Program-made: the position numbers and the translations under genes
In this document: positions 53,891-62,710 of the stretch, piece after piece
Layout: every line of letters starts with the position of its first letter
How positions within the stretch are numbered: position 1 is the stretch's first letter
The notes under the pieces: model-generated
What the model was told of the DNA's origin: nothing
Databases searched by the model: none
The model's input: only the letters and a program-made list of their open reading frames with translations
DNA from: JASHPR01 sp963833885
GTDB taxonomy: Bacteria; Actinomycetota; Actinomycetes; Streptosporangiales; Streptosporangiaceae
Assembly (NCBI GenBank): GCA_963833885.1
Contig: CAWHZU010000013.1
Location: forward strand, 1-64,000
DNA: 64,000 nt
Direction of reading: 5' to 3'

Positions 53891-55446
53891 CGAGGCGGCT
53901 GCTGCTGGCCATCGACGCGGGCACCGGAAGCTGCCGCGCGCTGCTGTTCACCCCGGAGGGGGAGCAGGTCGCGGTCTCGCTGCGGGAGTGGACCCACCAC
54001 GAGCCGCCCGGCGTCCCCGGTGGCCAGGACTTCGACACCCACGCCAACTGGCTGCTGATCACGGCCTGCATCAGGGACGCGATGAGCCAGGCAGGCGCGA
54101 CCGGCGACGAGGTCGCTGGGGTCGCCGCGACCAGCATGCGCGAGGGCATCGTGCTCTACGACCGGGCCGGCGCCGAGATCTGGGCCTGCCCGAACGTGGA
54201 CAGCAGGGCGGCGCGTGAGGCGGAGGAGCTCATCGCCGAGGGCTCGGCCGACAAGATCTACGCCGAGGCGGGCGACTGGGTCGCGATCACTTCGCCGGCC
54301 CGGCTGCGCTGGCTGGCCGCCCACCGCCCGGACATCTTCGGCGCGATCAGCGGCCTGTCCATGCTCAGCGACTGGATCGTCTACCGGCTGTCCGGAGTGC
54401 AGGTGACCGAGCCGTCCTGCGGCTCCAGCTCCGGGATGTTCCGGCTGTCCGCCAGGGACTGGTCCGGCCAGATCGCGCAGATCTGCCGGATCTCGCCCGA
54501 CGTGCTGCCCGAGGTGGTCGACCCCGGCACCGTGGTCGGCGCGGTCACAGCGGCGGCCGCGGAGCAGACCGGCCTGCGGGCCGGCACGCCGGTGGTGGCC
54601 GGCGGCGCGGACACCCAGGCCGGGCTGCTCGGCGCCGGCGTCCGGGAAGGCGAATTCACGGTCCTGGCCGGGACGTTCTGGCAGAACACCGTGCTCGTGG
54701 ACAAGCCGCTGATCGACCCGCAGATCAGGCTGCGCACGCTGTGCCACACCAGCCCGGGCGAGTGGATGCTGGAGGGCATCGGCTTCTACTGCGGCATGGC
54801 CATGCGCTGGTACCGGGACGCTTTCTGCCAGGCCGAGACCGCCGCGGCACGCAGCCGGGGCGTGGACCCGTACGTGGTGATGGAGGAGGCGGCCGCGCAG
54901 ATCCCCGCGGGCTCGAACGGCGTGATCGCGATCCTGTCGAACCTCATGAACGCGAAGCGATGGGTGCACGCCAGCCCGTCGTTCCTGCAGTTCGACGTCG
55001 GCGACGCCGCAGGCTCCGGCAAGGCGGCCTGCATCCGCGCGATCGAGGAGGCGGCCGCCTACGTGGTCCGCGGGCACCTCGAGATCATCAGGGAGCTGAC
55101 CGGCGCGAGCTTTACCGAGGTGACGTTCAGCGGCGGCGCCGCCAAGGGCGCGCTGTGGCCGCAGGTCATCGCCGACGTGACCGGGCTGCCGACCCGCGTG
55201 CCCGCGGTGACCGAGAGCAGCGCGCTCGGCGCGGCGCTGTGCGCGGCGGTGGGCGCCGGGCTGCACTCCAGCCTGACCGAGCTGGAACCGCTGCTGCGCC
55301 GGCGGACGGCCACGTTCGAGCCGGGCCCGGCGGCCGTGTCCGCCTACCACGACGGCTACGCCACCTGGCGGCAGGTCTACGCGCGGATGCTGGAGCTGTC
55401 CGAGGAGGGCCTGCTGAGACCGCTCTGGCGGGCTGCCGGTGCCTGA
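53887..55446 (+). CDS. lsrK: FGGY-family kinase, close homologue of autoinducer-2 kinase LsrK
   Basis: 519 residues from GTG 53887. Phosphate-binding LLAIDAGTGSCRALLF, then SMREGIVLYDRAGAEIWACP, NVDSRAAREAEEL, LSMLSDWIVYRLSG, VVAGGADTQAGLLGAGV, VLAGTFWQNTVLV, GMAMRWYRDAFC and VTFSGGAAKGALWPQVIADV. As I recall E. coli LsrK, these blocks (SMREGIVLY, IWAC-NVD-RAARE, GTFWQ, MRW-RDAFC) match it much more closely than xylulo- or glycerol kinases. LsrK phosphorylates AI-2. The usual Lsr transporter and LsrF/LsrG are absent, so a related substrate is equally possible. Frame intact. Confidence 0.86.
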   Translation: MTRRLLLAIDAGTGSCRALLFTPEGEQVAVSLREWTHHEPPGVPGGQDFDTHANWLLITACIRDAMSQAGATGDEVAGVAATSMREGIVLYDRAGAEIWACPNVDSRAAREAEELIAEGSADKIYAEAGDWVAITSPARLRWLAAHRPDIFGAISGLSMLSDWIVYRLSGVQVTEPSCGSSSGMFRLSARDWSGQIAQICRISPDVLPEVVDPGTVVGAVTAAAAEQTGLRAGTPVVAGGADTQAGLLGAGVREGEFTVLAGTFWQNTVLVDKPLIDPQIRLRTLCHTSPGEWMLEGIGFYCGMAMRWYRDAFCQAETAAARSRGVDPYVVMEEAAAQIPAGSNGVIAILSNLMNAKRWVHASPSFLQFDVGDAAGSGKAACIRAIEEAAAYVVRGHLEIIRELTGASFTEVTFSGGAAKGALWPQVIADVTGLPTRVPAVTESSALGAALCAAVGAGLHSSLTELEPLLRRRTATFEPGPAAVSAYHDGYATWRQVYARMLELSEEGLLRPLWRAAGA

Positions 55447-55502
55447 CGGCGCCCGGGCGTCAGCTACCGCGCAGCACACGAGAGACAACGACAGGAGCAC
55501 CG

Positions 55503-56474
55503 GTGACCGAGACAACGGCCAAGACGACGCCACCCGCGCGGGTGACGCTGCTGGAGTTCGACGAGATCTACGAGTCGGTCAAGAACTGGGGCCGCTGGGG
55601 CGAGGACGACGAGCTCGGCACGCTTAACTACATCACCGGAGCGACGGTGCGCGCGGCGGCGGGCCTGGTGCGGTCCGGGCGGCGGGCCACGATGGCGATC
55701 CCGATGAACACGGTGGCGGGCCCGGACAATCCGAGCCCGGTCATCCGGCACGTCGTGCAGGGCCACGACATCGACATCGGCTCCAGCTCGGTCACGTTCG
55801 CCACCGACTTCGTCGGCCTGGCCTTCCACGGCGACTGCCACACCCACATGGACGCGCTGTGCCACATCGCCTACAAGGGCTGCGTCTACAACGGCCGGCC
55901 CGCGCAGCAGGTCATGACCTCCCAGGGGGCGACGGCGCTCGACGTGACCAGCTACCGCGAGGGCCTCGTCGGCCGGGGCGTGCTGCTCGACGTGCCGCGG
56001 TTCCGCGGCGTCAAGTGGCTCGAGCCGGGCGAGGCGGTGACCCGCGCCGAGCTCGAGGCGGTCGAGGAGGCCGAGGGTGTCCGGCTCGGCGAGGGCGACA
56101 TCCTGGTGTTCCGCACCGGCCATCACCGCCGCCGGCTGGAGCTCGGCGCGTGGGACAACGGCTACCCGCAGGCCGGCGAGGGCAAGCCCGGCCTGCACGT
56201 GGACACGATCCCGTGGATGCATGAGCGCCGGATCGCGGCGTTCCTGCCGGACGGCGACGGGGAGACGATCCCGAGCAACGTCGAGGGCATCTCATACCCG
56301 ATCCACCCGCTCCAGATCACCGCGATGGGCATGTTCGCGTCCGACAGCCTGCAGCTCGAGGACGTCGCCCGGGCGTGCGAGGAAGAAGGGCGATTCGAGT
56401 TCATGGTCGTCGGCCTGCCGCTGCGGCTGCCCGGCGGAACCGGGTCGCCCTGGAACCCGATTGCGATCTTCTGA
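55503..56474 (+). CDS. Cyclase-family hydrolase (long form)
   Basis: 323 residues from GTG 55503 (AGGAG 6 bases upstream). WGRWGEDDELGTLNYIT and the zinc motif FHGDCHTHMDALCHI (H-x3-H-x-D) place it in PF04199, in the longer subgroup that has WG..DELGTLN. GDILVFRTGHHRRR and YPIHPLQITAMGM follow. Relatives hydrolyse cyclic or aryl amides and lactones. In this operon a sugar lactone or similar ring is a reasonable substrate (inference). Confidence 0.88.
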   Translation: MTETTAKTTPPARVTLLEFDEIYESVKNWGRWGEDDELGTLNYITGATVRAAAGLVRSGRRATMAIPMNTVAGPDNPSPVIRHVVQGHDIDIGSSSVTFATDFVGLAFHGDCHTHMDALCHIAYKGCVYNGRPAQQVMTSQGATALDVTSYREGLVGRGVLLDVPRFRGVKWLEPGEAVTRAELEAVEEAEGVRLGEGDILVFRTGHHRRRLELGAWDNGYPQAGEGKPGLHVDTIPWMHERRIAAFLPDGDGETIPSNVEGISYPIHPLQITAMGMFASDSLQLEDVARACEEEGRFEFMVVGLPLRLPGGTGSPWNPIAIF

Positions 56475-56490
56475 CAAGGAGAGACAGCCA

Positions 56491-57258
56491 ATGGATCGGC
56501 GCTTCGAGGGAAAGGTCGCGCTGGTCACCGGCGCGACGACAGGAATGGGGCAGGCCACGGCGGTGCGCCTGGCGGCCGAGGGCGCGCTGGTGGGCGTCAA
56601 CACGCTGCCCACCACCGACCCGGCAGAGACGCTGCGCCGGGTCGAGCAGGCCGGCGGGCAGGCGTTCGCCGTCACCGCGGACATGCGTGACCCGGAACAG
56701 GTGACCGCGATGGTGCGCACCGTGGCCGAGCGCGGCGGCCGACTCGACTACGTGGTATCAAACGCGGCCATCAACCCGCTGATGACCTGGGACAACACCA
56801 GCCTGGACGACTTCAACAAGCTGTTCGAGACCAACGTCCGCGGCACCTGGGTGGTCTGCACCGAGGGCGCCAAGCGAATGATCAGCGAGGGCCACGGCGG
56901 CGCGATCTGCTGCGTGAGCTCGATCTCGGCGCACGTCGGCGCGCCGGGCCAGAGCGCGTACTGCGGCACCAAGGGCGCGATCAGCATGCTGGCCAAGGCG
57001 CTCGGCTGCGACCTGGGCCCGCACGGCATCCGGGTGAACGCGGTCGAGCCGGGCTGGACCAAGACGCCGATGGCCGCGCCGCTGCTGGACGCTCCCGAGG
57101 TGCTGAAGTACTACGTCGACCGGATCCCGCTGCACCGGGGTGCGGAGCCCGAGGAAATAGCCGCCACGATCGCGTTCCTGCTGTCCGACGACGCCAGCTA
57201 CGTGAACTCGGCGACGCTGCTGCTCGACGCCGGCTTCATCGTGAACGCGGAGCTGTAG
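56491..57258 (+). CDS. SDR-family oxidoreductase
   Basis: 255 residues. Cofactor motif VALVTGATTGMGQATAVRLA, NAAIN, VSSIS (catalytic Ser), YCGTKG (Y-x-x-x-K) and RVNAVEPGWTKTPM. Classical FabG-like short-chain dehydrogenase acting on a secondary alcohol or ketone; residues after the second strand (VNTLPTTDP) lack an acidic NAD-selecting position, so NADP is possible. AAGGAG lies upstream. Its stop overlaps the next GTG by one base. Confidence 0.92.
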   Translation: MDRRFEGKVALVTGATTGMGQATAVRLAAEGALVGVNTLPTTDPAETLRRVEQAGGQAFAVTADMRDPEQVTAMVRTVAERGGRLDYVVSNAAINPLMTWDNTSLDDFNKLFETNVRGTWVVCTEGAKRMISEGHGGAICCVSSISAHVGAPGQSAYCGTKGAISMLAKALGCDLGPHGIRVNAVEPGWTKTPMAAPLLDAPEVLKYYVDRIPLHRGAEPEEIAATIAFLLSDDASYVNSATLLLDAGFIVNAEL

Positions 57259-58409
57259 TGGAACCTGACCGGCGCGACCGGCTCAGGGAGGCGATCCGGC
57301 GGCCCCTGCCGCTCGCCTACCACCCGCTGTACCGGTTCTACGAGGGCGGCTCGCTGACCCGGCGCTTCCGCGGCCTGCCCGGCCGCCCGGACGACTGGTG
57401 GTCCGAGGACTGGGTGGGCTCGTGCACCCAAGCCGGCAACGACGACCCCGACGGCCGCCCGCAGGGCCTGTCCACGGTCGACCTGGACGGCGTCGGCACG
57501 GTCACGCTCGGCGAGGTCGTGCGGGCGCTGCCCGAGGAGATGGTCGGCGCTGACTTCGCCGGGCACTGGGGGCCGGTCACCGGCGTCCTGGTCAAGCTGC
57601 TCTCCCCGGCTGGCCCGGTGCCGCTGCACGCCCACCCAACGCGGGACTGGGCACGGCGCCACCTCGGCTCCCCGTTCGGCAAGACCGAGGCGTGGATCCT
57701 GCTGGACACACCGGGGGACGGGGCGGAGCCGGCGCACGCGGGAATCGGGTTCGCGCCCGGCATCGACCGGGCCTGGTTCGCCGGCGCGGTGCGCCGCCAC
57801 GACAACGCGGCGATCCGCGGCACGCTGCACCGGACCGAGGTCCGGCCCGGCGAGGTGTACGTGGCACACGGCGGCGTGCCACACTACCTCGGCCCGCGGA
57901 TCTCGTTCATCGAGGTCCAGGAGCCCACCGACCAGATCGTGATCCCGGAGACCGGCGGCGGCGACGACGCCGGCGCGACCATGGGGCTCGGCTGGGACCT
58001 GGCCCTCGACATGATCGACTACACCGGCACGGACGCCGAGCGGGCGCTCACCCGGGCCCGGCAGCGGCCGCGGGTGCTGCGCACCAGCCACGGCTCGCGG
58101 GAGGTGCGGCTCTTCAATGACGACGTGCTGCCGTACTTCGACGCGACCGCGCTCGAGGTCGCCGGCGAGATCGAGGTCGCCGACGGGCGGTTCGGTGTCG
58201 CGATCGTGGCTGCGGGCGATGGAGCGATCGAGGGTGACTTCGGCAGCCAGCCGATCCGCCGGGGCGAGACGTACGCGCTGCCGGCCAGCCTGCCGTTCCG
58301 GATCCGGGCCGCGGCCTCGAGCGCCGAGCCGCTCCGGGTGATCCGCTGCATGGGCCCGCAGTGCGGTAATTCAGGGGCCGTGAGGCAGCGCCATGACACC
58401 GCGCCGTGA
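57258..58409 (+). CDS. Class I mannose-6-phosphate-isomerase-like cupin
   Basis: 383 residues from GTG 57258. YHPLYRFYEGG, DWWSEDWVGSCTQAGND, PVPLHAHPTRDWARRHLGS (Q-x-H-type zinc site), FGKTEAWILLDTPGDG (Glu) and GEVYVAHGGVPHYLGPRISF (His) follow the type I phosphomannose isomerase layout, with a second cupin lobe near the C-terminus (FGVAIVAAGDGAIEGDFG). The first zinc Gln is replaced by Leu in P-L-H-A-H. It probably isomerises a phosphorylated ketose made by the kinase, not mannose itself. Confidence 0.83.
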   Translation: MEPDRRDRLREAIRRPLPLAYHPLYRFYEGGSLTRRFRGLPGRPDDWWSEDWVGSCTQAGNDDPDGRPQGLSTVDLDGVGTVTLGEVVRALPEEMVGADFAGHWGPVTGVLVKLLSPAGPVPLHAHPTRDWARRHLGSPFGKTEAWILLDTPGDGAEPAHAGIGFAPGIDRAWFAGAVRRHDNAAIRGTLHRTEVRPGEVYVAHGGVPHYLGPRISFIEVQEPTDQIVIPETGGGDDAGATMGLGWDLALDMIDYTGTDAERALTRARQRPRVLRTSHGSREVRLFNDDVLPYFDATALEVAGEIEVADGRFGVAIVAAGDGAIEGDFGSQPIRRGETYALPASLPFRIRAAASSAEPLRVIRCMGPQCGNSGAVRQRHDTAP

Positions 58410-58439
58410 CACAGGGCCGCGAGACACAGGAGGTAGACC

Positions 58440-59612
58440 ATGCCGGATTACGCGCCGCTGCTGGACCAGGCGCGCGAGCGCGTGGCGCGCCAGTACGGAT
58501 ACGCGATCGGCCGGCGCCGCGACGAGCTGGTCACGCCCGCGCTGGTGCTGGACATCGACGCCGCTCAGCGCAACATCGACCACATGGCCAACTCGCTGCG
58601 CGAGATGGGGGCGGCCACGATCCGGCCGCACTACAAGACGCACAAGAGCCCGGAGATCGCCCGCCGGCAGGTTGCGGCCGGGGCGGGCGGGTTGTCGATG
58701 GCCACGGTGTGGGAAGCGGCGGTGCTGGCCGGCGCCGGCATGGACGACCTGTTCGTGGTCAACACCGTGTCGCATCCGGACAAGATCGCGCTGCTCGCCG
58801 ACCTCGCCCGGGATCACACGATCCACGTCGCCGTGGACGATGCGGCGAACGCGGACGCGCTGTCCGCAGCGGCCGTCAAGGCCGGAGCAACGCTCGGAAT
58901 CCTGGTCGAGGTGGACACCGGCATGGACCGCTGCGGCGTGGACACCGCGCCGGACGGGCTGGCGCTGGCCCGGCACGTCGCCGGCCTGCCCGGGCTGCGC
59001 TTCGAGGGCCTGACCGGCTACGAGGGGCACTGCTCGATGACCATCGACAACGACCTGCGCCACGAGCGGCAGCGCGACGCCATGACGTTCTTCACCGGCG
59101 TCGCCGAGCTGATCTCCGGCAGCGGCATCGACTGCCCGATCCGGTCGGCGGGCGGGATCGCCACCTGGAACTGGACCGCGGCGTTCCCCGGCATCACCGA
59201 GATCCAGGCCGGCACGTACGTCATCATGGACAACTACCACGGCCAGATGGTGCCGGGCTTCGAGCACTCGCTGACGGTCCAGGCCAGCGTGATCAGCAGG
59301 CAGAGCGACAGGGTGATCGTCGACGCGGGCAACAAGTCCGTCGCTGCCCCGTCCGACGTCTCGCTCGTCGGCCACGCGCTGAAGCCGTTCCGGTTCGACG
59401 AGGAGCACGGGATCTTCGCCGCCCCCGAGGGCTCGCCGTTGCGCGTCGGCGACTCGGTGGCGCTCGTGCCCGGGTACTCACCCACGACCGTGAACTGGTA
59501 CGACGCCTACCACGTGGTCCGCGACGACGTGGTCACCGACATCTGGCCGATCATCCCGCGCGGCCCCGGGCACAACGGCCTCGCCGCGCTCGGCGCGAGT
59601 CTCGCCGCCTGA
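58440..59612 (+). CDS. D-threonine aldolase/D-serine-dehydratase-like PLP enzyme
   Basis: 390 residues. N-terminal alanine-racemase barrel: TPALVLDIDAAQRNIDHMAN, HYKTHKSPEIARRQ (PLP Lys), EVDTGMDRCGV, GLTGYEGHCS and SAGGIATWNW. The C-terminal D-serine dehydratase-like domain closes with VNWYDAYHVV and WPIIPRGPGHNG, whose late His binds metal in relatives. These enzymes cleave beta-hydroxy-D-amino acids to glycine and an aldehyde or dehydrate them. Last gene of the operon. Confidence 0.87.
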   Translation: MPDYAPLLDQARERVARQYGYAIGRRRDELVTPALVLDIDAAQRNIDHMANSLREMGAATIRPHYKTHKSPEIARRQVAAGAGGLSMATVWEAAVLAGAGMDDLFVVNTVSHPDKIALLADLARDHTIHVAVDDAANADALSAAAVKAGATLGILVEVDTGMDRCGVDTAPDGLALARHVAGLPGLRFEGLTGYEGHCSMTIDNDLRHERQRDAMTFFTGVAELISGSGIDCPIRSAGGIATWNWTAAFPGITEIQAGTYVIMDNYHGQMVPGFEHSLTVQASVISRQSDRVIVDAGNKSVAAPSDVSLVGHALKPFRFDEEHGIFAAPEGSPLRVGDSVALVPGYSPTTVNWYDAYHVVRDDVVTDIWPIIPRGPGHNGLAALGASLAA

Positions 59613-59618
59613 TCCGGG

Positions 59619-60203
59619 TCAGGACGCGGGCGGGACCTGGCTGGTCAGCACGTTGCCCAGGACCGCCACCGACCGCAGCCTGATCACCGGCGTCAGCGCG
59701 CCCGGTCGGCCGGGCGGGATCACGGCGGACGTGCGCCCGAACACGGCGGCGGCGAACCCGGTGTCCACCCGGAAGCCGGCCGGGATGACGATGCGCACCT
59801 CGCCGGCCAGGGCCACGGCTGTGATGTCGGTCACGAACGAGGTCACGGCGGTGCGCCGCAGGTCGATCATCACCTCGCCGAACACCGCGGCGGCACGCAC
59901 CCGGGCAGCCAGCGCCCGGAACGGCTGCCAGCCGGCCGGGCTCAGCAAACCAATGATCAGCCGCCGGGCGCGGGGTCGGTGCCCGGCTACCGAGGCCCAC
60001 CCCGGGCCTGGAATGTCGGCGATGACCGCGTTCAGCGCGGACGGCGTGGTGGCCTGCTGGGCGGCCTCGGAACGCGCCGCGAATTCCGAGGGGTCCAGGC
60101 TGCCGTCGGCGCACGCGGCCACGATGCGGTCCAGCACCTTGGCGCGGTACCGCTGCACCGCCCGGGGATCATGCCCCGGCGCGGGCCCTGGGCCTGGACG
60201 CAT
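59619..60203 (-). CDS. DUF1707 domain protein
   Basis: 194 residues from ATG 60203 (GGAGG 5 bases upstream), preferred to 60377. DUF1707-like segment: AVQRYRAKVLDRIVAACADG, LDPSEFAARSEAAQQATT. The C-terminal half (VFGEVMIDLRRTAVTSFV, EVRIVIPAGFRVDTG, AVLGNVL) resembles the LiaF/cell-wall-active-antibiotic response beta domain. No membrane segment. Function unknown; such proteins are frequent in actinobacteria. Convergent with the lsrK operon. Confidence 0.75.
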   Translation of the reverse strand: MRPGPGPAPGHDPRAVQRYRAKVLDRIVAACADGSLDPSEFAARSEAAQQATTPSALNAVIADIPGPGWASVAGHRPRARRLIIGLLSPAGWQPFRALAARVRAAAVFGEVMIDLRRTAVTSFVTDITAVALAGEVRIVIPAGFRVDTGFAAAVFGRTSAVIPPGRPGALTPVIRLRSVAVLGNVLTSQVPPAS

Positions 60204-60309
60204 CACGCCTCCGGATCGCTCGGTGCCTTGAGTTTGGCATCCCCTGCCCGGTTCCGCTCCAACCTTTGCGTTCAAGCGAAACTCACCCGGAGATGTCGCG
60301 GACCATGTA

Positions 60310-61014
60310 CTACGCGGCGTCGTGGAACACCAGTCCCAGCGTGAAGCGCCGGCCTGAACGGATAGCGGACACCCCATGCCGTACCGGCCCGGCCGACCAG
60401 CCGCGGGCGGACTTCACCGGGCGGTCCCTGGTCGTGAAGACCAGGCCGTGGCCCTGCGGGATCAGCGTGGCCGTGCCCCGGGACTGGGCCCGGGGCCGCT
60501 GCTCGAGCAGCAGGAACTCGCCGCCGGTGTGATCCGCACCCGGGTCGCTGAGGTTGATCACCACCTGCAGCGGGAAGACCAGGTCGCCGTACAGGTCGCG
60601 ATGCAGCGCGTTCCAGCCGCCGGTCTCGTACTTCAGCAGGATCGGGGTGGACTTCGTCTGCCCGGCCGCGTGGCACTGCTCCAGCCACTCGTCCAGCGTG
60701 CCCGGCCACGGAGCCAGGCCGAGCTTGGCGTGCCAGTCGCGGGCGAGAGGCAGCAGCCGCGGGTAGAGCGCCTGCTTGAGCTGCTCGACCGGCTCGGGGA
60801 ACGGCCGCGCGAAGTACTTGTACTCGCCCTCGCCGAACCGGTACCTCGCCATCTCGACCGTGGACCGGAACAGCTCACCGCGGTCGTACAGGCCGGCGAT
60901 CCGGCCGCACTCGGCCGCGGTGAGCAGCCGTGGCGTGAGCGCGCAGCCCACGTCGCTGACCTCGGCGGTGATCGCCGCCCAGTCGGCGCCGTCCACGCGT
61001 TCCGTCCAGCTCAT
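60310..61014 (-). CDS. 2OG-Fe(II) oxygenase
   Basis: 234 residues from ATG 61014, which overlaps the Ogt stop as TAATG. The iron triad is H138-x-D140 in NALHRDLYGDLVFPLQ and H213 in VRHGVSAIRSGRRFTL, with R222/R223 to bind 2-oxoglutarate. The double-stranded beta-helix core also shows HTGGEFLLLEQRPR. Such oxygenases often sit with Ogt and an ECF sigma in actinobacteria and may directly demethylate DNA or RNA like AlkB, but the substrate is not shown. Confidence 0.88.
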   Translation of the reverse strand: MSWTERVDGADWAAITAEVSDVGCALTPRLLTAAECGRIAGLYDRGELFRSTVEMARYRFGEGEYKYFARPFPEPVEQLKQALYPRLLPLARDWHAKLGLAPWPGTLDEWLEQCHAAGQTKSTPILLKYETGGWNALHRDLYGDLVFPLQVVINLSDPGADHTGGEFLLLEQRPRAQSRGTATLIPQGHGLVFTTRDRPVKSARGWSAGPVRHGVSAIRSGRRFTLGLVFHDAA

Positions 61015-61622
61015 TACGCTGCCTCCAGATCCAGCAGGAACCGCTTGGCGTCCGGGCCGCCGCGGTAGCGGCCGAGGTCGCCGCCGGACTTGATCACCCG
61101 GTGGCAGGGCACGACGACGGGCAGGGGATTGGTCGCGCACGCGGTGCCCACCGCACGGAATGCCCGCGGGCTGCCCACGGTGGCGGCGATCGTTGCGTAC
61201 GAGGCGGTCTGCCCATATCCGATGCCGGGCAGGTGGGTCAGCACCTCACGGCGGAACCCCGAGGAGAGGCTGTAGTCGATCGGCAGGTCGAAGCTGCGGC
61301 GCAGGCCGGCGAAGTACTCGTCGATCTCGCGGGATGCGGCGTCGAGCCTGGCGGGTGCGCGCAGCACCCTGGGGCTGATCCGCGCGGCGAGTGCCTGCAG
61401 GACCTCGTCGTGGCCCTCGATCGGGAACGCGACCCTGACCAGCCCGGCCTCGGTCGCGGCCAGCAGCAGCGTGCCGACCGGCGTGTCCAGCGTGCGGTAG
61501 GCCACGTCGAGCACGCCGTCGGCCGCGGCGCGCTCGGCCAGCCGGGCGTGCAGGGCGGCCAGATCGGCCTCGGTGGCGGCGGGCAGGTCGCGCAGCACGT
61601 CCACGTCGTGGTTGGTGTTCAT
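61014..61622 (-). CDS. ogt: Methylated-DNA--[protein]-cysteine S-methyltransferase
   Basis: 202 residues. The suicide Cys is C173 in VVVPCHRVIKSGG, preceded by the helix-turn-helix region (HLPGIGYGQTASYATIA, GSPRAFRAVGTACATNP with the Arg finger). The N-terminal domain lacks Ada-type zinc Cys. It removes O6-alkyl groups from guanine. An extra N-terminal stretch of about 40 residues is predicted helical. Start overlaps the sigma factor stop as ATGA. Confidence 0.93.
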   Translation of the reverse strand: MNTNHDVDVLRDLPAATEADLAALHARLAERAAADGVLDVAYRTLDTPVGTLLLAATEAGLVRVAFPIEGHDEVLQALAARISPRVLRAPARLDAASREIDEYFAGLRRSFDLPIDYSLSSGFRREVLTHLPGIGYGQTASYATIAATVGSPRAFRAVGTACATNPLPVVVPCHRVIKSGGDLGRYRGGPDAKRFLLDLEAA

Positions 61623-62137
61623 GAGCTTTCTCCGTCTGCTTGATAGGTCCTGCGAAGCCGGGCGATGCCGTCGGCGGCCGCCCGGCGGGCGGCGTCGGTG
61701 CTGCCGCCGGTCACCGCGGCGACGTCGGCGTAGGGCAGCCCGGCCAGGTAGTGGTAGGCGACCGCCTCCCGCTGCCGGCGGGGGAGCGCGGCGAGGGCGG
61801 TCGCGAGGTCCAGGTCCCTGCCGTCCTCGACCGGTTCGGCGGGGACGTCGGCGAGCGGCACCGCGCGGCGGGCCGCCGCTCGGGTGACGTCGATCGCCTT
61901 GCGGTGCGCGATCGTCACCAGCCAGGCCTCGACGTTGGCGTCGCCCGGGAGCTGCGGGTAGGCCTTCAGCGCGGCCAGAAACGTCTCCGACCAGGCGTCA
62001 TCGGCGTCGGCCGTCCCGAGAACCGCCCGGCATACCCGCAGCACGGTCGCGCCGTGCTCGGCGACGATGGTTTCGAACGGCTGCTTGAGCGTCACGTGCT
62101 GTAGACGTCCGGCGCGGGCCAAACGTGAGGTGCTCAT
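61619..62137 (-). CDS. ECF-type RNA polymerase sigma factor
   Basis: 172 residues. Region 2: FETIVAEHGATVLRVCRAVL and DADDAWSETFLAALKAY, then WLVTIAHRKAIDVTRAAARR; region 4: LDLATALAALPRRQREAVAY and HYLAGLPYADVAAVTGGSTD. The single operon with Ogt and an oxygenase suggests it controls or co-varies with alkylation repair. A small membrane-protein frame ends at its ATG as an ATGA overlap and could be its regulator. Confidence 0.9.
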   Translation of the reverse strand: MSTSRLARAGRLQHVTLKQPFETIVAEHGATVLRVCRAVLGTADADDAWSETFLAALKAYPQLPGDANVEAWLVTIAHRKAIDVTRAAARRAVPLADVPAEPVEDGRDLDLATALAALPRRQREAVAYHYLAGLPYADVAAVTGGSTDAARRAAADGIARLRRTYQADGESS

Positions 62138-62544
62138 GGCAGCAGCCTTGCCGATCCGGCCGGGTCGCGCCGCCCGGGATGGTCAGCCGGCCGGCGGCGT
62201 TCCCGGCGGCCTGGAGCCGGCTCCCAGGGCGGTGCTCCGGCCACCCTTGGCACGCGGGCCGCGCGCGCGGCGTGCCGGGGGCCGCCGGGGCCTGCCGGGC
62301 GCGGGCCCGCTGGGTAGGCGCCGACGCGGGGCGTCCGCGGGATCGGGAAGGTTGCGTCGTTCGGCCCGCCGTGTGATCGCGGGCCGGTGTGCGCGGGGGC
62401 GGTGGCCGCCAGCTCGTCAGTGACCTGCCAGAACTGCGGCATGAGGGCCCAGAACAGCACGACCAGCACCACCAGGGCGGCCGCCGCGGACAGAACCCCA
62501 TCGTTCGGTGCTGCGGAAATGTTCAGGTACCGCCCCAGGTCCAT
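62134..62544 (-). CDS. Possible small single-pass membrane protein
   Basis: 136 residues from ATG 62544 (62718 and 62580 are alternative starts). MDLGRYLNISAAPNDG, one membrane segment VLSAAAALVVLVVLFWALMP, then a Pro/Arg/Gly-rich tail (RVGAYPAGPRPAGPGG). Its TGA overlaps the sigma-factor ATG, and no gene lies on the other strand, which supports it; the low-complexity tail argues for caution. It might tether or restrain the sigma factor, but there is no anti-sigma zinc motif. Confidence 0.45.
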   Translation of the reverse strand: MDLGRYLNISAAPNDGVLSAAAALVVLVVLFWALMPQFWQVTDELAATAPAHTGPRSHGGPNDATFPIPRTPRVGAYPAGPRPAGPGGPRHAARAARVPRVAGAPPWEPAPGRRERRRPADHPGRRDPAGSARLLP

Positions 62545-62710
62545 TCCGCAAGTATCGGTCGTACTCACAACATCGTGCATGCGAAAGTGCGTTTCACGTG
62601 TTATGTCACCCAGGTCAGCGGCCTGACATGCGGGTTTCAGGGTTCTGCGGCGTGCCCCGCACCGCGGCGCGTTTGACTGCCGAGGGGCAGACAGTCCAAG
62701 ATCTTCAAGC

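Noticed and set aside
54741..55502. Upstream extension of the long cyclase frame
   Set aside because: It reads the kinase gene out of frame; the GTG at 55503 has a good ribosome-binding site.
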